Below, in pieces: positions 9,445-22,000 of a stretch of 64,000 nt of DNA. The notes below the pieces were generated by a model, which was not told the origin of the DNA, ran no database searches, and was given only the letters and a program-made list of their open reading frames with translations. This DNA comes from Nematostella vectensis (taxonomy: Eukaryota > Cnidaria > Anthozoa > Actiniaria > Edwardsiidae): NCBI RefSeq assembly GCF_932526225.1, contig NC_064036.1:10547519-10611518 (forward strand), read 5' to 3'. The translations under genes were made by a program, and so were the position numbers. How positions within the stretch are numbered: position 1 is the stretch's first letter; every line of letters begins with the position of its first letter.

Positions 9445-12400
9445 ATGACTGTGATGGAAGAAGCTGAAAGGGTTCTCGCAGCAGCGAGAGACGGCGATAT
9501 CCAAACTTTGAAAACTTTACGTCGCTTCGTTCCTTTCGCCACTGATAATTATGGATCCACCGTTCTCCATCATGCTACGAAGCATGGAAAGCTTGACTGC
9601 GTCAGATGGATGGTGGAAAAAGTTGGACTGGATCCTAAAGCAAAGTCGAAAACTGGAGCGACAGCCTTGCATGTTGCCGCCGCACAAGGGAAATTACAAG
9701 GCGTTAAATTTTACATTGATGAGTGCGGCGTGGATCCTAACTTTCCTGATAACTCACGCCACACAGCGCTTCATTTAGCCTCAAGATTTGGGCACTATGA
9801 AGTAGTTAAGTGGCTTGTAGAGAAAGCCAACTGCGACCCGGGAGCCAAGACATTAAACAGAATGTCGGCTATTCATTTTGCTGCATCCGGGGGAGATCTG
9901 CACTGCCTAAAGCTGCTTGTAAATAAAGTTGGCAATAGGTGAGTTGTGCTTCAATTGCTAGCTTTCGTATATGTCATTCATGTATTCATTTATTTTCATC
10001 TGAATTAGGGTAGAGCGAATTAATTATTTATTAGAATATACACGAAATGGCAGAGATGGGACACATTAAGTTTCTGGCGCACATTTGGTTTTTTATATTG
10101 CTATGATTATTAATTTGATAAATTTCTTACTTTATTATTATTTTTCTTTCAAGTTTTATGCGCTTTTTAGAAAACCTAATGAGCCCCTGTCTTTTAAATC
10201 AACTTAATTATGTTAATATGTATGTATCAAGATGTAATGTATTTGAGAAAAACCTTAGGATCAAAACGAATAAACAGTAATGGCGGACTCTCGTTGTTTA
10301 TTGCTGTTACCCAGAAAACCTTGCGGTCATACAAACAGGAATCCCAAACATTACATACTGCCCCACCCAAGTTTACAACTAAACGATACTTGCTTGCTGA
10401 GGCCAGTAAAACTATCAAATTTATACACACAACATGTCAATAAGTAAAAAACAACAACAATGTCCATGACAAGTTCTTGACAAGTTGTCAATCCATCAGA
10501 TCCGGAAAAATGTACACAGTGTGTGATATGCTGCTTAAAATTAACATACATAGTCTTTGAGGTGAGTAGGTGTGGTTTTGAGTCGAGTACTTCTTCGCAG
10601 AGTACTTGCAGGTTCAGAAGCTGGAAGCTCTGTCTTCTTCGGTTCCAATGAAGGTTCTGGAACTGTGATCTCAGGTTCCTTAAATTCCTCTGGAATCTGC
10701 TTGGGTACAGTTGTTTGCATTGGAACTTGGGCCAATTCTGTTGAACTCTGAAGATCATTGGCGACTGTGGGTGTGCTTGTCCTCAGGCGAAGATGGTCAA
10801 CATGTCGTCGAAACACTCCACCTGAACTGAGTTGAACGACATACGAAACCGGTCCTGACTGTTGAATAATTGTTCCACATAACCACTTTGGACCATATGA
10901 AAAATTCTTGACAAATACTGGGTCATTCACTTGAAATTCTCTGAGTGGCACTAGATTGTCGTGTTGTTTCTTCTGTGCGAGCTGTTTATCTTCTACACGA
11001 GTGCGAATTGTGTCCTGACTAAGGGGGTTGACCAGGTCCAAGCGCGTCTTCAGCTTCCGGTTCATTAATAGCTCACCAGGTGTTTTACCAGTGGTTGCAT
11101 GAGGTGTGGTACGATAGCTTAGTAGAAATCTGCTTAACTTCGTGTCTAAGTTTTCCTTTTCCCCTCCCATCTTCTTCATTGTTTCCTTGAAAGTGCGAAC
11201 ATATCTTTCAGCAAATCCATTGGATGCTGGGTGTTTAGGTGCTGAAGTGATGTGTTTTATGCCATTCTCAGACATAAAAAGGGCAAATTCTTCACCTATG
11301 AAGGCAGTTGCATTATCAGATACAATGATATCAGGCAGTCCATGTACTGAGAAGCATTCTCTTAACTTCTGGATGGTTACTGCAGCAGTACTGGAGTTTG
11401 TCTTGAATACCTCGATCCACTTACTATAGGCATCACCGATCACCAGGAACATGTGTCCTTCGAAAGGTCCTGCATAGTCCATATGTATGCGAGACCAAGG
11501 TCTAGATGGCCACTCCCACGGATGTAGGGGTGCAGTAGAAGGTGCCTTAGCATTACTTTGGCAGCTTGTGCAATCTTTCACCTTTTGCTCAATATCCGCG
11601 TCCAGGCCAGGCCACCAGAAATAGCTTCGGGCTAACATTTTCATGCGAACCATTCCAGGATGTCCATCATGTAGTTCCTGGAGAAGCTTGACTCTTCCTT
11701 GAGGAGGAATGACTACGCGAGAGCCCCAGAGTAGACAGCCATCCTGACAGCTAAGTTGGTGCTTTCTATCAGAGTAGGGCTTGAACTCAATGCGATCATT
11801 TGAATTGGGCCAACCGGACATTACTTGGTGTCGTACTGCACTAAGAATAGGATCTTTTGAGGTCCAACGCTCAATGTCCTTGACTTTAACGGGTGTGTTG
11901 ACTTCAAGATGATTCATTACAAACATAATGTCGCCAGGCACTGGAACATTTCTGGTTTCATTTGGCAATGGCAGCCGGCTCAGGCCATCGGCATTACCAT
12001 TTTTCTGGCCTTCTCGATATACTAAAGTGTATGAGTAGCCTGACAGGAATACCGCCCACCTCAATATGCGTGGTGAGGCTGAGGTCGGTATTTGTTTAGT
12101 TGACTGTAGCAGACCCAGCAGGGGTTTGTGATCAGTGTAGATGGTAAACCTCCGTCCATATAAGTATGAGTGGAACTTCCTCACCCCGAACATGATGGCT
12201 GCTGCCTCTTTGTCGAGCTGTGAATAGTTCTTTTCGGCTGGGGACAGAGTACGTGAGGCATATGAAATAGGACGTTCAGTCCCATCATCCATCACATGTG
12301 AAATAACACAACCAAGACCATATGGTGATGCGTCACAAGCAAGGGTTAACTCTCTTTCCAAGCTGTAATGCACTAGAAGTTGTGAAGAGTGAAGTGTGGA

Positions 12401-15400
12401 CTTGGCTTGGTTCCAAGATTTTTCATGTGCTTCACTCCAGTTCCAAGGTGTGTCTTTGACTAACAGCTGATGTAAAGGAGATAGTATTGTAGTGATGTTA
12501 GGTATGTAACAAGCGTAATAGTTAAGCATGCCTAAAAAGGCTTGCAGTTCTTTCAGATTAGAAGGTCTCGGTGACTCTTGAATTGCTTTGATTTTCTCGT
12601 CAAGGGGGTGGATACCATCTTTGTCTATGCGGTGTCCCAGGTAAGTGACTTCAGGTGCTTGAAAAATGCACTTCGAACGTTTAAGACGGACGCCAGCTTT
12701 GTCCAGACGTGACAGGACTTCTGTTAGACTTTTGAGATGATCTGCTGATGTCTTCCCGGCAATGAGAATATCATCTATTCGTACTACAACATTCGGAATA
12801 CCCTGCAGTAAATTTTCCATTGTGCGTTGGAAAATCCCAGGGGCTGAGGCAATGCCGTAGCACAGTCTATTGTACTCAAATAGGCCTTTATGAGTGGTGA
12901 TAGTGGTGTACTTCTTTGATTCTTCATCTAACTCAAGTTGTTGATAAGCTTGACTCAGATCTAGTTTTGTAAACTGCACTCCACCTCCAAGTTGAGCTAG
13001 CAGATCCTCTGTTTTAGGAATTGGGTAATTGTCAAGTTTGCTAACTTGGTTCAAGGTAACTTTGAAGTCTCCACAAATGCGTATAGACTCATCAGATTTG
13101 ACAATGGGCACAATGGGTGTTGCCCATTCCGAAAATTGAACTGGACGAATTGTTCCTTCTTCTAACAAACGGTTCAATTCTCTCTCTACCTTCTGACGTC
13201 GTGCATATTCTACCGTGCGAGGTTTGAAGTACTTGGGTTTGGCTTGAGGATCAACGTATATCTTTGCTTTCACTCCTTGAATTGTCCCTAGTCCTTCCTT
13301 GAATAAATTTTCATGTTTCTTTAGCAGGTCAGACACATCAGGGGATACAACTTGAACTAGGAAAATCTCTGGCCATGACAACTTAACATGTTGTAACCAA
13401 TCTCGTCCAAAAAGACTGGGCACCTTGCCTTGTACAACTATAACTGGCAAGTGTTCAAAGAAGTCCTTGTACTTGACTTCCACTACAAGCTTTCCTAAAA
13501 CTGGAATTGTCTCCCCGGTGTATGTTTTCAAGGTTAGCTTGGTATCTTGCAGATTGAGAGATGAACCCTCAATGTTCTTCAATTGATCAAAAATGTCCTC
13601 TCCGATTACTGAAAGTGATGCACCAGTGTCTAGTTCCATTTGAACTTTAAGACCATTTAATTCAACATCTACTAAATACGGATTTTGGCGGTTGCCTTGA
13701 CTGACAGCAAACAATGGATATATATCTTCATCTTCTATTTCTTTATCAGTATCCAGAACATGAATTGCTGGTTTCCCTTGTTTTGGATGGTGGTTTGAAT
13801 TTGGCTTGGTTGTCTCGGACGACTTTTTTGCTTTTTTGAGACATTTGGCAACAATATGTCCTTTCTTTTTACAATAATGGCACGTGGCCTCCTTGAAACG
13901 ACATTTTGACGGGTGGTGATTTTTTCCACAACGATAACACTCTTTATTTTCGCTTTTAGAACGCGATAAGGGCGAAGAACTGACCTTTTTTACAGATGCA
14001 GACGTTGAACTTAACGTAGAAGGAGCAGATTGAAGCTCGGCCATGTGCTGTGCGGTCGTTTCCATAGACGAAGCAATGTCGTAAGCTTTTTTGAAAGTTA
14101 AGTTCTCTTCTGATAGCAAACGCCTTTGGATTCTTTCATTGTTAATTCCAGACACCAGACGATCACGCAGCATATTTTCCAGACTGCCACCAAAATTGCA
14201 GTATTCTGCCATGTTTCGTAGAGCCGCTACAAAATCAGACACGTTCTCCCCGCTCAATCTGAAACGGTTATTGAACTTGTGCCGTTGCACGCTTTCACTC
14301 GGTTTTGGGTTGAAATGGCTCTTTACCAAGGTGCACAAGTCAGCATAAGATTTCTCTCCAGGTTTCGCTGGGGCCAGCAGATCAGACATTAATTTGTAGG
14401 TTTTTTTCCCTACCGAACTGAGGAGGATTGCACGGCGTATTTTCAAGTCATCGTCAGACGTAGTTACTCCATTTGCTTCAAAATAGAAGTTTAGACGCTC
14501 GATATATTGTTCCCATGAATCAGAATCTCTGTCGAATTCGTCTATTTTGCCGTAGGTTGCCATTTCCGAAATCCTCGTCGCCAAAAAATGTAATGTATTT
14601 GAGAAAAACCTTAGGATCAAAACGAATAAACAGTAATGGCGGACTCTCGTTGTTTATTGCTGTTACCCAGAAAACCTTGCGGTCATACAAACAGGAATCC
14701 CAAACATTACACAAGATAAAATGATTATTGCCAGTGCAACACCTTAAGGGGGTCGATGAGAGATTAAATAAGATAAATAAAGGTATTCCTGGATTGTTAC
14801 CCTGTGGACTATTAGATGGTTATCCTGTGAACTGTTAGATGGTTATCCTGTGGACTGTTAGATGGTTATCCTGTGGACTGTTAGATGGTTATCCTGTGGA
14901 CTATTAGATGGTTATCCTGTTGACTGTTAGATGGTTATCCTGTGGACTGTTAGATGGTTATCCTGTGGACTGTTAGATGGTTATCCTGTGGACTGTTAGA
15001 TGGTTATCCTGTGGACTGTTAGATGGTTATCCTGTGGACTATTAGATGGTTATCCTGTGGACTATTAGATGGTTATCCTGTGGACTATTAGATGGTTATC
15101 CTGTGGACTGTTAGATGGTTATCCTGTGGACTATTAGATGGTTATCATGTGGACTATTAGATGGTTATCCTGTGGATTGTAAGATGGTTATCCTGTGGAC
15201 TGTTGGATGGTTATCCTGTGGACTATTAGATGGTTATCCTGTGGACTTAGATGGTTATCCTGTGGATTGTAAGATGGTTATCCTGTGGACTGTTGGATGG
15301 TTATCCTGTGGACTGTTAGATGGTTATCCTGTGGACTATTAGATGGTTATCCTGTGGACTGTTAGATGGTTATCCTGTGGACTATTAGATGGTTATCCTG

Positions 15401-17808
15401 TGGACTATTAGATGGTTATCCTGTGGACTATTAAATGGTTATCCTGTGGACTATTAGATGGTTATCCTGTGGACTATTAGATGGTTATCCTGTGGACTGT
15501 TAGATGGTTATCCTGTGGACTATTAGATGGTTATCCTGTGGACTATTAGATGGTTATCCTGTGGACTGTTAGATGGTTATCCTGTGGACTTAGATGGTTA
15601 TCCTGTGGACTGTTAGATGGTTATCCTGTGGACCTGTGGACTATTAAATGGTTATCGTGTGGACTGTTCGATGGTTATCCTGTGGACTGTAAGATGATTA
15701 TCCTTTGGATATACGTCTGCCGTCTCAAGTACATTTTCTTGGCGGGTTGGGAAATCTCAGATTAAAAACTGGGAGCACTACATTCATCTGCACTAAATTT
15801 CCGTTGCGTGAGAATTAAAACTAAAAACCTTCGTGAGCGAAAATATATATAAGATCTCTGCTCTCGAAATACTCAATAGCTACTTTTATTTCCAATACCT
15901 AACCACAGGGAGCTCACCTCTACGGTTTGAATAAAGTTGGAATTGTTTCTCAATGCAAAGCCAAGAAGCAATTCCGATTCATTCAGACCGTTGATATGAG
16001 CTCCCTTGTGACCAAACAAATCAATAAAAGATTATTTCTTATGACTTTCCCTCCAGCTCGGTAAATGAAAGTGCAACAGATGGTACAACCCCGCTGTACT
16101 TAGCAGCGCAGGATGGTAACTTTGATTGCTTGAAGTTCCTTCATGGAGTGGGTGCCAAGTGCAATATCACTAGTAGGGACGGTATGCATCCTATTCACGC
16201 AGCGGCCCAAAACGGGCACCTGGACTGCTTGGGCTACCTGGTAAGGACTTAGAGCCTTAAAATGTGATTATCATCATCACCGCTATCATCATTACCACTA
16301 TCATCATCACCACTGTCATCATTATCATCACCACTATAACAATCGTTATTATCATAGCCATCATAATCGCCATCATTAACACCAGCACCATCGTCAAAAT
16401 CATTATAATTGCCAACATCACCATTGTATCAAGATATTATCATTACGTTATTACCATCAACATTGTCATCATTGTCATAAGCATCGCCAAAATTACCAGG
16501 ACACCATCATCATCATCATCATCATCATCACAGCAGCTTGATAACTATGATTTCTGTTTTCCTAGGCCATCCATGGTCGCGTGTCAATGACCGAAAGAGA
16601 CCGGACGGGGGCCACGCCTGCGCACTACGCCGCGGGACAAGGTAGGGGGAATGGTAACAAGTTGACCTGATTCCTGTTAATGTATACTTGAATTATGTAA
16701 ATTATCCAGTATTTTAATTCACATACAATTGTGTTATCAAATCAATAAATTTTGTTAAATAGTGTCGTTTTTTCTATCTCGCTCGGTCGATTCCTTATTA
16801 AGATATTACAACAATATTTGGGGTCTACCTCGATCGTCTTTTCGTTTTTTATCAACCTAGAGCTGTGTACGTCGAGAATCTCCAGGTAAACTTGCAAGAA
16901 TTCGTGTTTAAATTCGATTTTGACTGCCATATTTGAAAAGTGTCCCAGACCCTTTCGTTTTAGAATATCACAGGTTTTCCGCGCGCTCTCACAAGTTGTT
17001 TTAGACCACGAGGATATGTAAGATGGAGTGGAATTGTTTCAGGTCACCTATCTGTTCTAAAGTGGCTGAATGTTAGATGTGACGTGAAGATCAAAGACAG
17101 CCTTGGTGGGACTCCGTTGCATGACGCGGCAGAGAAGGGACAACTTCATGTAAGAAGTTACCCAAATTTTCGTTTGGAATATTCAAATTAGACTTTTGGG
17201 TTCATGTTTAACTTAGAGCATTTCTCTGTTATATTTTTCTCCTCTATTGTTCTTAAATAACCAATGAACTTCCACTTAGCCCATGACCCTCCACATGGAG
17301 AGTTCTCATGACGTTAGATCACCTTGGGTCAGTACGCAGCTCTTACAAGCTGCAATTTGATCGGGCAAGTGAACAATATCTGCACCCCGACACAAAGAAC
17401 GAGAAGAATAAAGAAAAAAGAACTCCTTTGTAGAACAAAGACAATAGGAGACAAAGCAGCTGCGTACTTACTCATCACCTTAGGCCTGTTGATATGACTG
17501 TTATTATTTCTTACACCTTTTGGATGGATTTTCTTCTTATAGAAGGGATTGGATCGCTGTCTACCCAGGGCTGTACCCACAAAAGTTTTCTGTTTTGTTT
17601 ACGCTGTGCGCTTATGCTTGCGTCTTTGTTAGTGTTTTTAAAGCTATATTTAAACCCCCCCCCCCCCCGCCCTGGTTCAGCTCATAATACTATCTCTGCA
17701 ATTGTCATTGTTGTTGTTGCGTTCAGCAGTTCAATTTGTTTAGTAGAAAATCAATACCTAGATGTCACCCTCTGGCTCATCTGCCTCAACTCACATGACT
17801 GTTTCTGG

Positions 17809-17858
<50 letters not shown>

Positions 17859-17900
17859 ACAGTGCGTGGTTGTTGTTGTTGTTGTTGTTACAGTGCGTGG

Positions 17901-17947
<47 letters not shown>

Positions 17948-18029
17948 GCAGTGCGTGGTTGTTGTTGTTGTTGTTGTTGTTGTTGTTGCAGTGCGTGGTT
18001 GTTGTTGTTGTTGTTGTTACAGTGCGTGG

Positions 18030-18061
<32 letters not shown>

Positions 18062-18103
18062 ACAGTGCGTGGTTGTTGTTGTTGTTGTTGTTACAGTGCG
18101 TGG

Positions 18104-18147
<44 letters not shown>

Positions 18148-18286
18148 GCAGTGCGTGGTTGTTGTTGTTGTTGTTGTTGTTGTTGTTGCAGTGCGTGGTT
18201 GTTGTTGTTGTTGTTGTTACAGTGCGTGGTTGTTGTTGTTGTTGTTGTTACAGTGCGTGGTTGTTGTTGTTGTTGTTGTTGTTGTT

Positions 18287-18334
<48 letters not shown>

Positions 18335-18625
18335 ACAGTGCGTGGTTGTTGTTGTTGTTGTTGTTGTTGTTGTTGCAGTGCGTGGTTGTTGTTGTTGTTA
18401 CAGTGCGTGGTTGTTGTTGTTGTTGTTGCAGTGCGTGCGATATCTGGTGGAAGTAGTCTAGATCACATGACTGTTTCTGGTTGTTGTTGTTGTTGTTGTT
18501 GTTACAGTGCGTGGTTGTTGTTGTTGTTGTTGTTGTTGTTGTTACAGTGCGTGGTTGTTGTTGTTGTTGTTGTTACAGTGCGTGGTTGTTGTTGTTGTTG
18601 TTGTTGTTGTTGTTGCAGTGCGTGG

Positions 18626-18657
<32 letters not shown>

Positions 18658-18699
18658 GCAGTGCGTGGTTGTTGTTGTTGTTGTTGTTACAGTGCGTGG

Positions 18700-18731
<32 letters not shown>

Positions 18732-18773
18732 ACAGTGCGTGGTTGTTGTTGTTGTTGTTGTTACAGTGCGTGG

Positions 18774-18820
<47 letters not shown>

Positions 18821-18831
18821 GCAGTGCGTGG

Positions 18832-18863
<32 letters not shown>

Positions 18864-18936
18864 GCAGTGCGTGGTTGTTGTTGTTGTTGTTGTTACAGTG
18901 CGTGGTTGTTGTTGTTGTTGTTGTTACAGTGCGTGG

Positions 18937-19016
<80 letters not shown>

Positions 19017-19027
19017 ACAGTGCGTGG

Positions 19028-19071
<44 letters not shown>

Positions 19072-22000
19072 GCAGTGCGTGGTTGTTGTTGTTGTTACAG
19101 TGCGTGGTTGTTGTTGTTGTTGTTGCAGTGCGTGCGATATCTGGTGGAAGTAGTCTAGATCACATGACTGTGTCTGTTTGTTGTTGTTGTTGTTGTTGCA
19201 GTGCGTGGTTGTTGTTGTTGTTGTTGTTGTTGCAGTGCGTGGTTGTTGTTGTTGTTCTGTAGTGCGTGCGATGTCTGGTGGAAGAAGTCCAGATCACATG
19301 ACTGTTTCTGTTTGTTGTTGTTGTTCTGTAGTGCTTGCGATTTCTGGTGGAAGTTGTCCACCTCGATGTTCGCTCTAAAGATAGCAGTAACACGAGTCCC
19401 ATCGACCTGGCAGAGAGGTATGGTCACGTGACCTGCCACGAGTACATGAAGACAGCCCATGCCAAGGTACGCCGCCCACATAGCAAAACATGTCACGGTA
19501 CAAGTCACGCAACCAAGACGTGACAAGGCATGCTGGTCACGGCGCATGTTTCACGTCACTAAACAACAAGGTGTCACGGAGGTATAGAACGCTGCTGGGC
19601 ATCAAGAAACATCACGTCCATCGTTACGTCACGATCGAGACACCTCACGGAAATATCAGCACACGTCATACCACGACACGTCACCGTCATAAGTCACACC
19701 ACAACACGTTACAACACGTCATGTCATGACATGTCTCGGTCATTTTCACGTCACAACACACCCCACCACGACACGTCACCGTCATAAGTCACGGCACAAC
19801 ACGCATCGACACGTCACGTCATGACATGTCACAGTCGAAGTCATAACACAACAGCATTTTGTCATTACATTGCAATTTTTAGTGAAATGAGAAATCATGT
19901 CACGCTAATCTTGTGATCCTCGTTCCAGAATCTCAAGCAAAAAGCAGAAACAGTTAAGGAATACACGCCGTTCGACACGTGGACCGTGGATTCTGCATCA
20001 GCCGGTGCTTCCTTTCTTCACGTGCTAAAGAGAACTCCGTCTAAAGCCTCTCTCGTCCCTCCGCCGCCTGCCACCGCTAAGGCACCGAGCATCGCCCCTC
20101 TATCATGTAGCCCTTGCCCCACGCCCAAACCCCCAAGGACAAGCAACTCTGTGTTAAATGTGCCTATCGCAAGATTTGAGTTTGTGCCTTTAGCAGATAC
20201 CAACACCGTGCTTAGCGAACCCACAACAAGGTCAGACTCGGTACCTTCAGCAGACGAGCACAATAAGCCAGAGCCCTCCAGTCCAAAGGTCATCTCGGAA
20301 GTTTCTATGCAAAACGCGGTGAACGTCAAGAAGTTCCAGATAGAGAGTAAGATCAATGATGATGTACTGGATGCGGCGAGAAAGCGCACCATGTTTTTGA
20401 AGCGCTCTACCGAGGTGTACAGCCGATCAGACACGTCCTCTCCGGTGACGAGCCCCAGCGATAAGCTCGACTCACGTAGGGGAAGTGTGGAGTTCAAAAA
20501 CGCGATCACATCAGCGCGCAGCAACTTGAAGTCATCGCTGTCAAGAAATTCCTCCAAAAGTGAAGATAATTTGTACAAGATTGAAGATGAAGAACTAAAT
20601 ATTACCGAGCGAAAAGTGCCTTCATCAGAAAACATGGATGGCAATCCGGTAGAAAAGAAAGAAAATGTTGTCTCAGTCGAAACAAAGAAAGCTACAAATG
20701 AAAATGCTATCCAAGATGTAGCAAGCGAAAAATTCTTCACAGAACAAGAGGATAGATTCCAAGAATCGGAGTCTACAAGTTATTCAGATAAACCATTCAT
20801 GATAGAGAATACTGCCCGTGAGCAGATTTTCAAACAACAGTTAGAATCGAAAGTGGCACCAAGTAACGGCACTCATCCTAACGGTGGTAGCCCTGTGTCG
20901 CCTTTGTCCTCGATCACCACCCAGATGTTGAAGCGTCCACTTCGAGAGAGGCAGATGGTCGCTATGCCCCACATGGGCGAGAGTGCCGAAGATAACGACG
21001 GTGAGTAGAAAACACTGTGAGGGAGGGGAGGGAGGGGGCAGATGGTCGCTATGCCCCACATGGGCGAGAGTACTGAGGTTAACGAGGGTAAGTAGGAAAC
21101 ACTGGGAGGGAGGGGAGGGAGGGGGCAGATGGTCGCTATGCTCCACATGGGCGGAAGTGCTGAAGATAACGACGGTGAATGGGAAACTGGTAGCATCAAA
21201 ACATGATACATGCAAGGACTAGGAGAACGAGTCGGGTTTGATGCATTACTGGGAAAGATGATGATAGGGAAGTACGTATATGAGGACACGTGACACATTG
21301 CCCCTTGTGTGGTAAGCGCAAGAGTGGATAACACGTGATTCATGTATGTGTTGTAAGAGTGAGGGAAGAAGATAACATGTGACTCACTACCAGCAGGTGT
21401 GGATGAGGATACATGGCTTGTATTGTAGGCGTGGATGAGGATACATGGCTTGTATTGCAGGTGTGGATAAAATACATGGCTTGTATTGTAGCAGGTGTGG
21501 ATGAGGATACATGGCTTTAATTGTAGTACGTGTGGATGAGGATTTGTGGCTTGAATTGTAGTAGGTGTGGATGAAGATAAATGGCTTCAATTGTAGTACG
21601 TGTGGAGGAGAATACAGAGAATACAAGGCTTGTATTGTAGGTGTGGATGAGGATACATGGCTTGTATTGTAGGTGTGGATGAGGATACATGGCTTGTATT
21701 GTAGCAGGTGTGGATGAGCGTACATGGCTTGAACGTGTGGATGAGGATAAATGGCTTGTATTGTAGTACGTGTGGATGAGTATAAATGGCTTGTATTGCA
21801 GGTGTGGATGAAGATACATTACTTGTATTGCAGGTGTGGATGAAGAAACATTACTTGTATTGTAGGTGTGGATGAGGATACATGGCTTGTATTGTAGGTG
21901 TGGATGGGGATACATGGCTTGTATTGTAGGTGTGGATGAAGATACATTACTTGTATTGTAGGTATGGATGAGGATACATGGCTTGTATTGTAGGTGTGGA

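Larger units (their letters stand above)
10228..14716 (-). mobile_element. Complete Ty3/gypsy LTR retrotransposon, antisense in espin intron 1
   Basis: The 123-bp LTRs at 10233-10355 and 14589-14711 appear identical over their whole length and have TGTAATG...CATTACA ends. They are flanked by a 5-bp target duplication, CAAGA, at 10228-10232 and 14712-14716. The element reads on the minus strand, so the 5' LTR is the right one. Identical LTRs, an intact frame and a clean target duplication point to recent insertion. It is opposite to the host gene. Domain order (protease, RT, RNase H, integrase) is that of Ty3/gypsy. Confidence 0.97.

Noticed and set aside
14797-15715. Possible CRISPR array (also 34255-35840 and 62735-64000)
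   Set aside because: Units are head-to-tail without unique spacers, in a eukaryotic intron-rich context; these are satellites.
15115-15765. Open frames with repeated GYPVDCKM-like units
   Set aside because: Read-through of the 23-bp satellite.
17280-17590. Possible captured gene fragment in espin intron 4
   Set aside because: Composition looks coding-like but no frame gave a recognisable protein.
17494-19262. Very long open frames of Cys, Val and Leu runs
   Set aside because: They are the three frames of (TTG)n, with no codon bias or domain; the region is an espin intron.
20018-20740. 240-aa minus-strand frame
   Set aside because: It is the shadow of espin exon 6 on the other strand; the plus frame joins conserved exons in phase.
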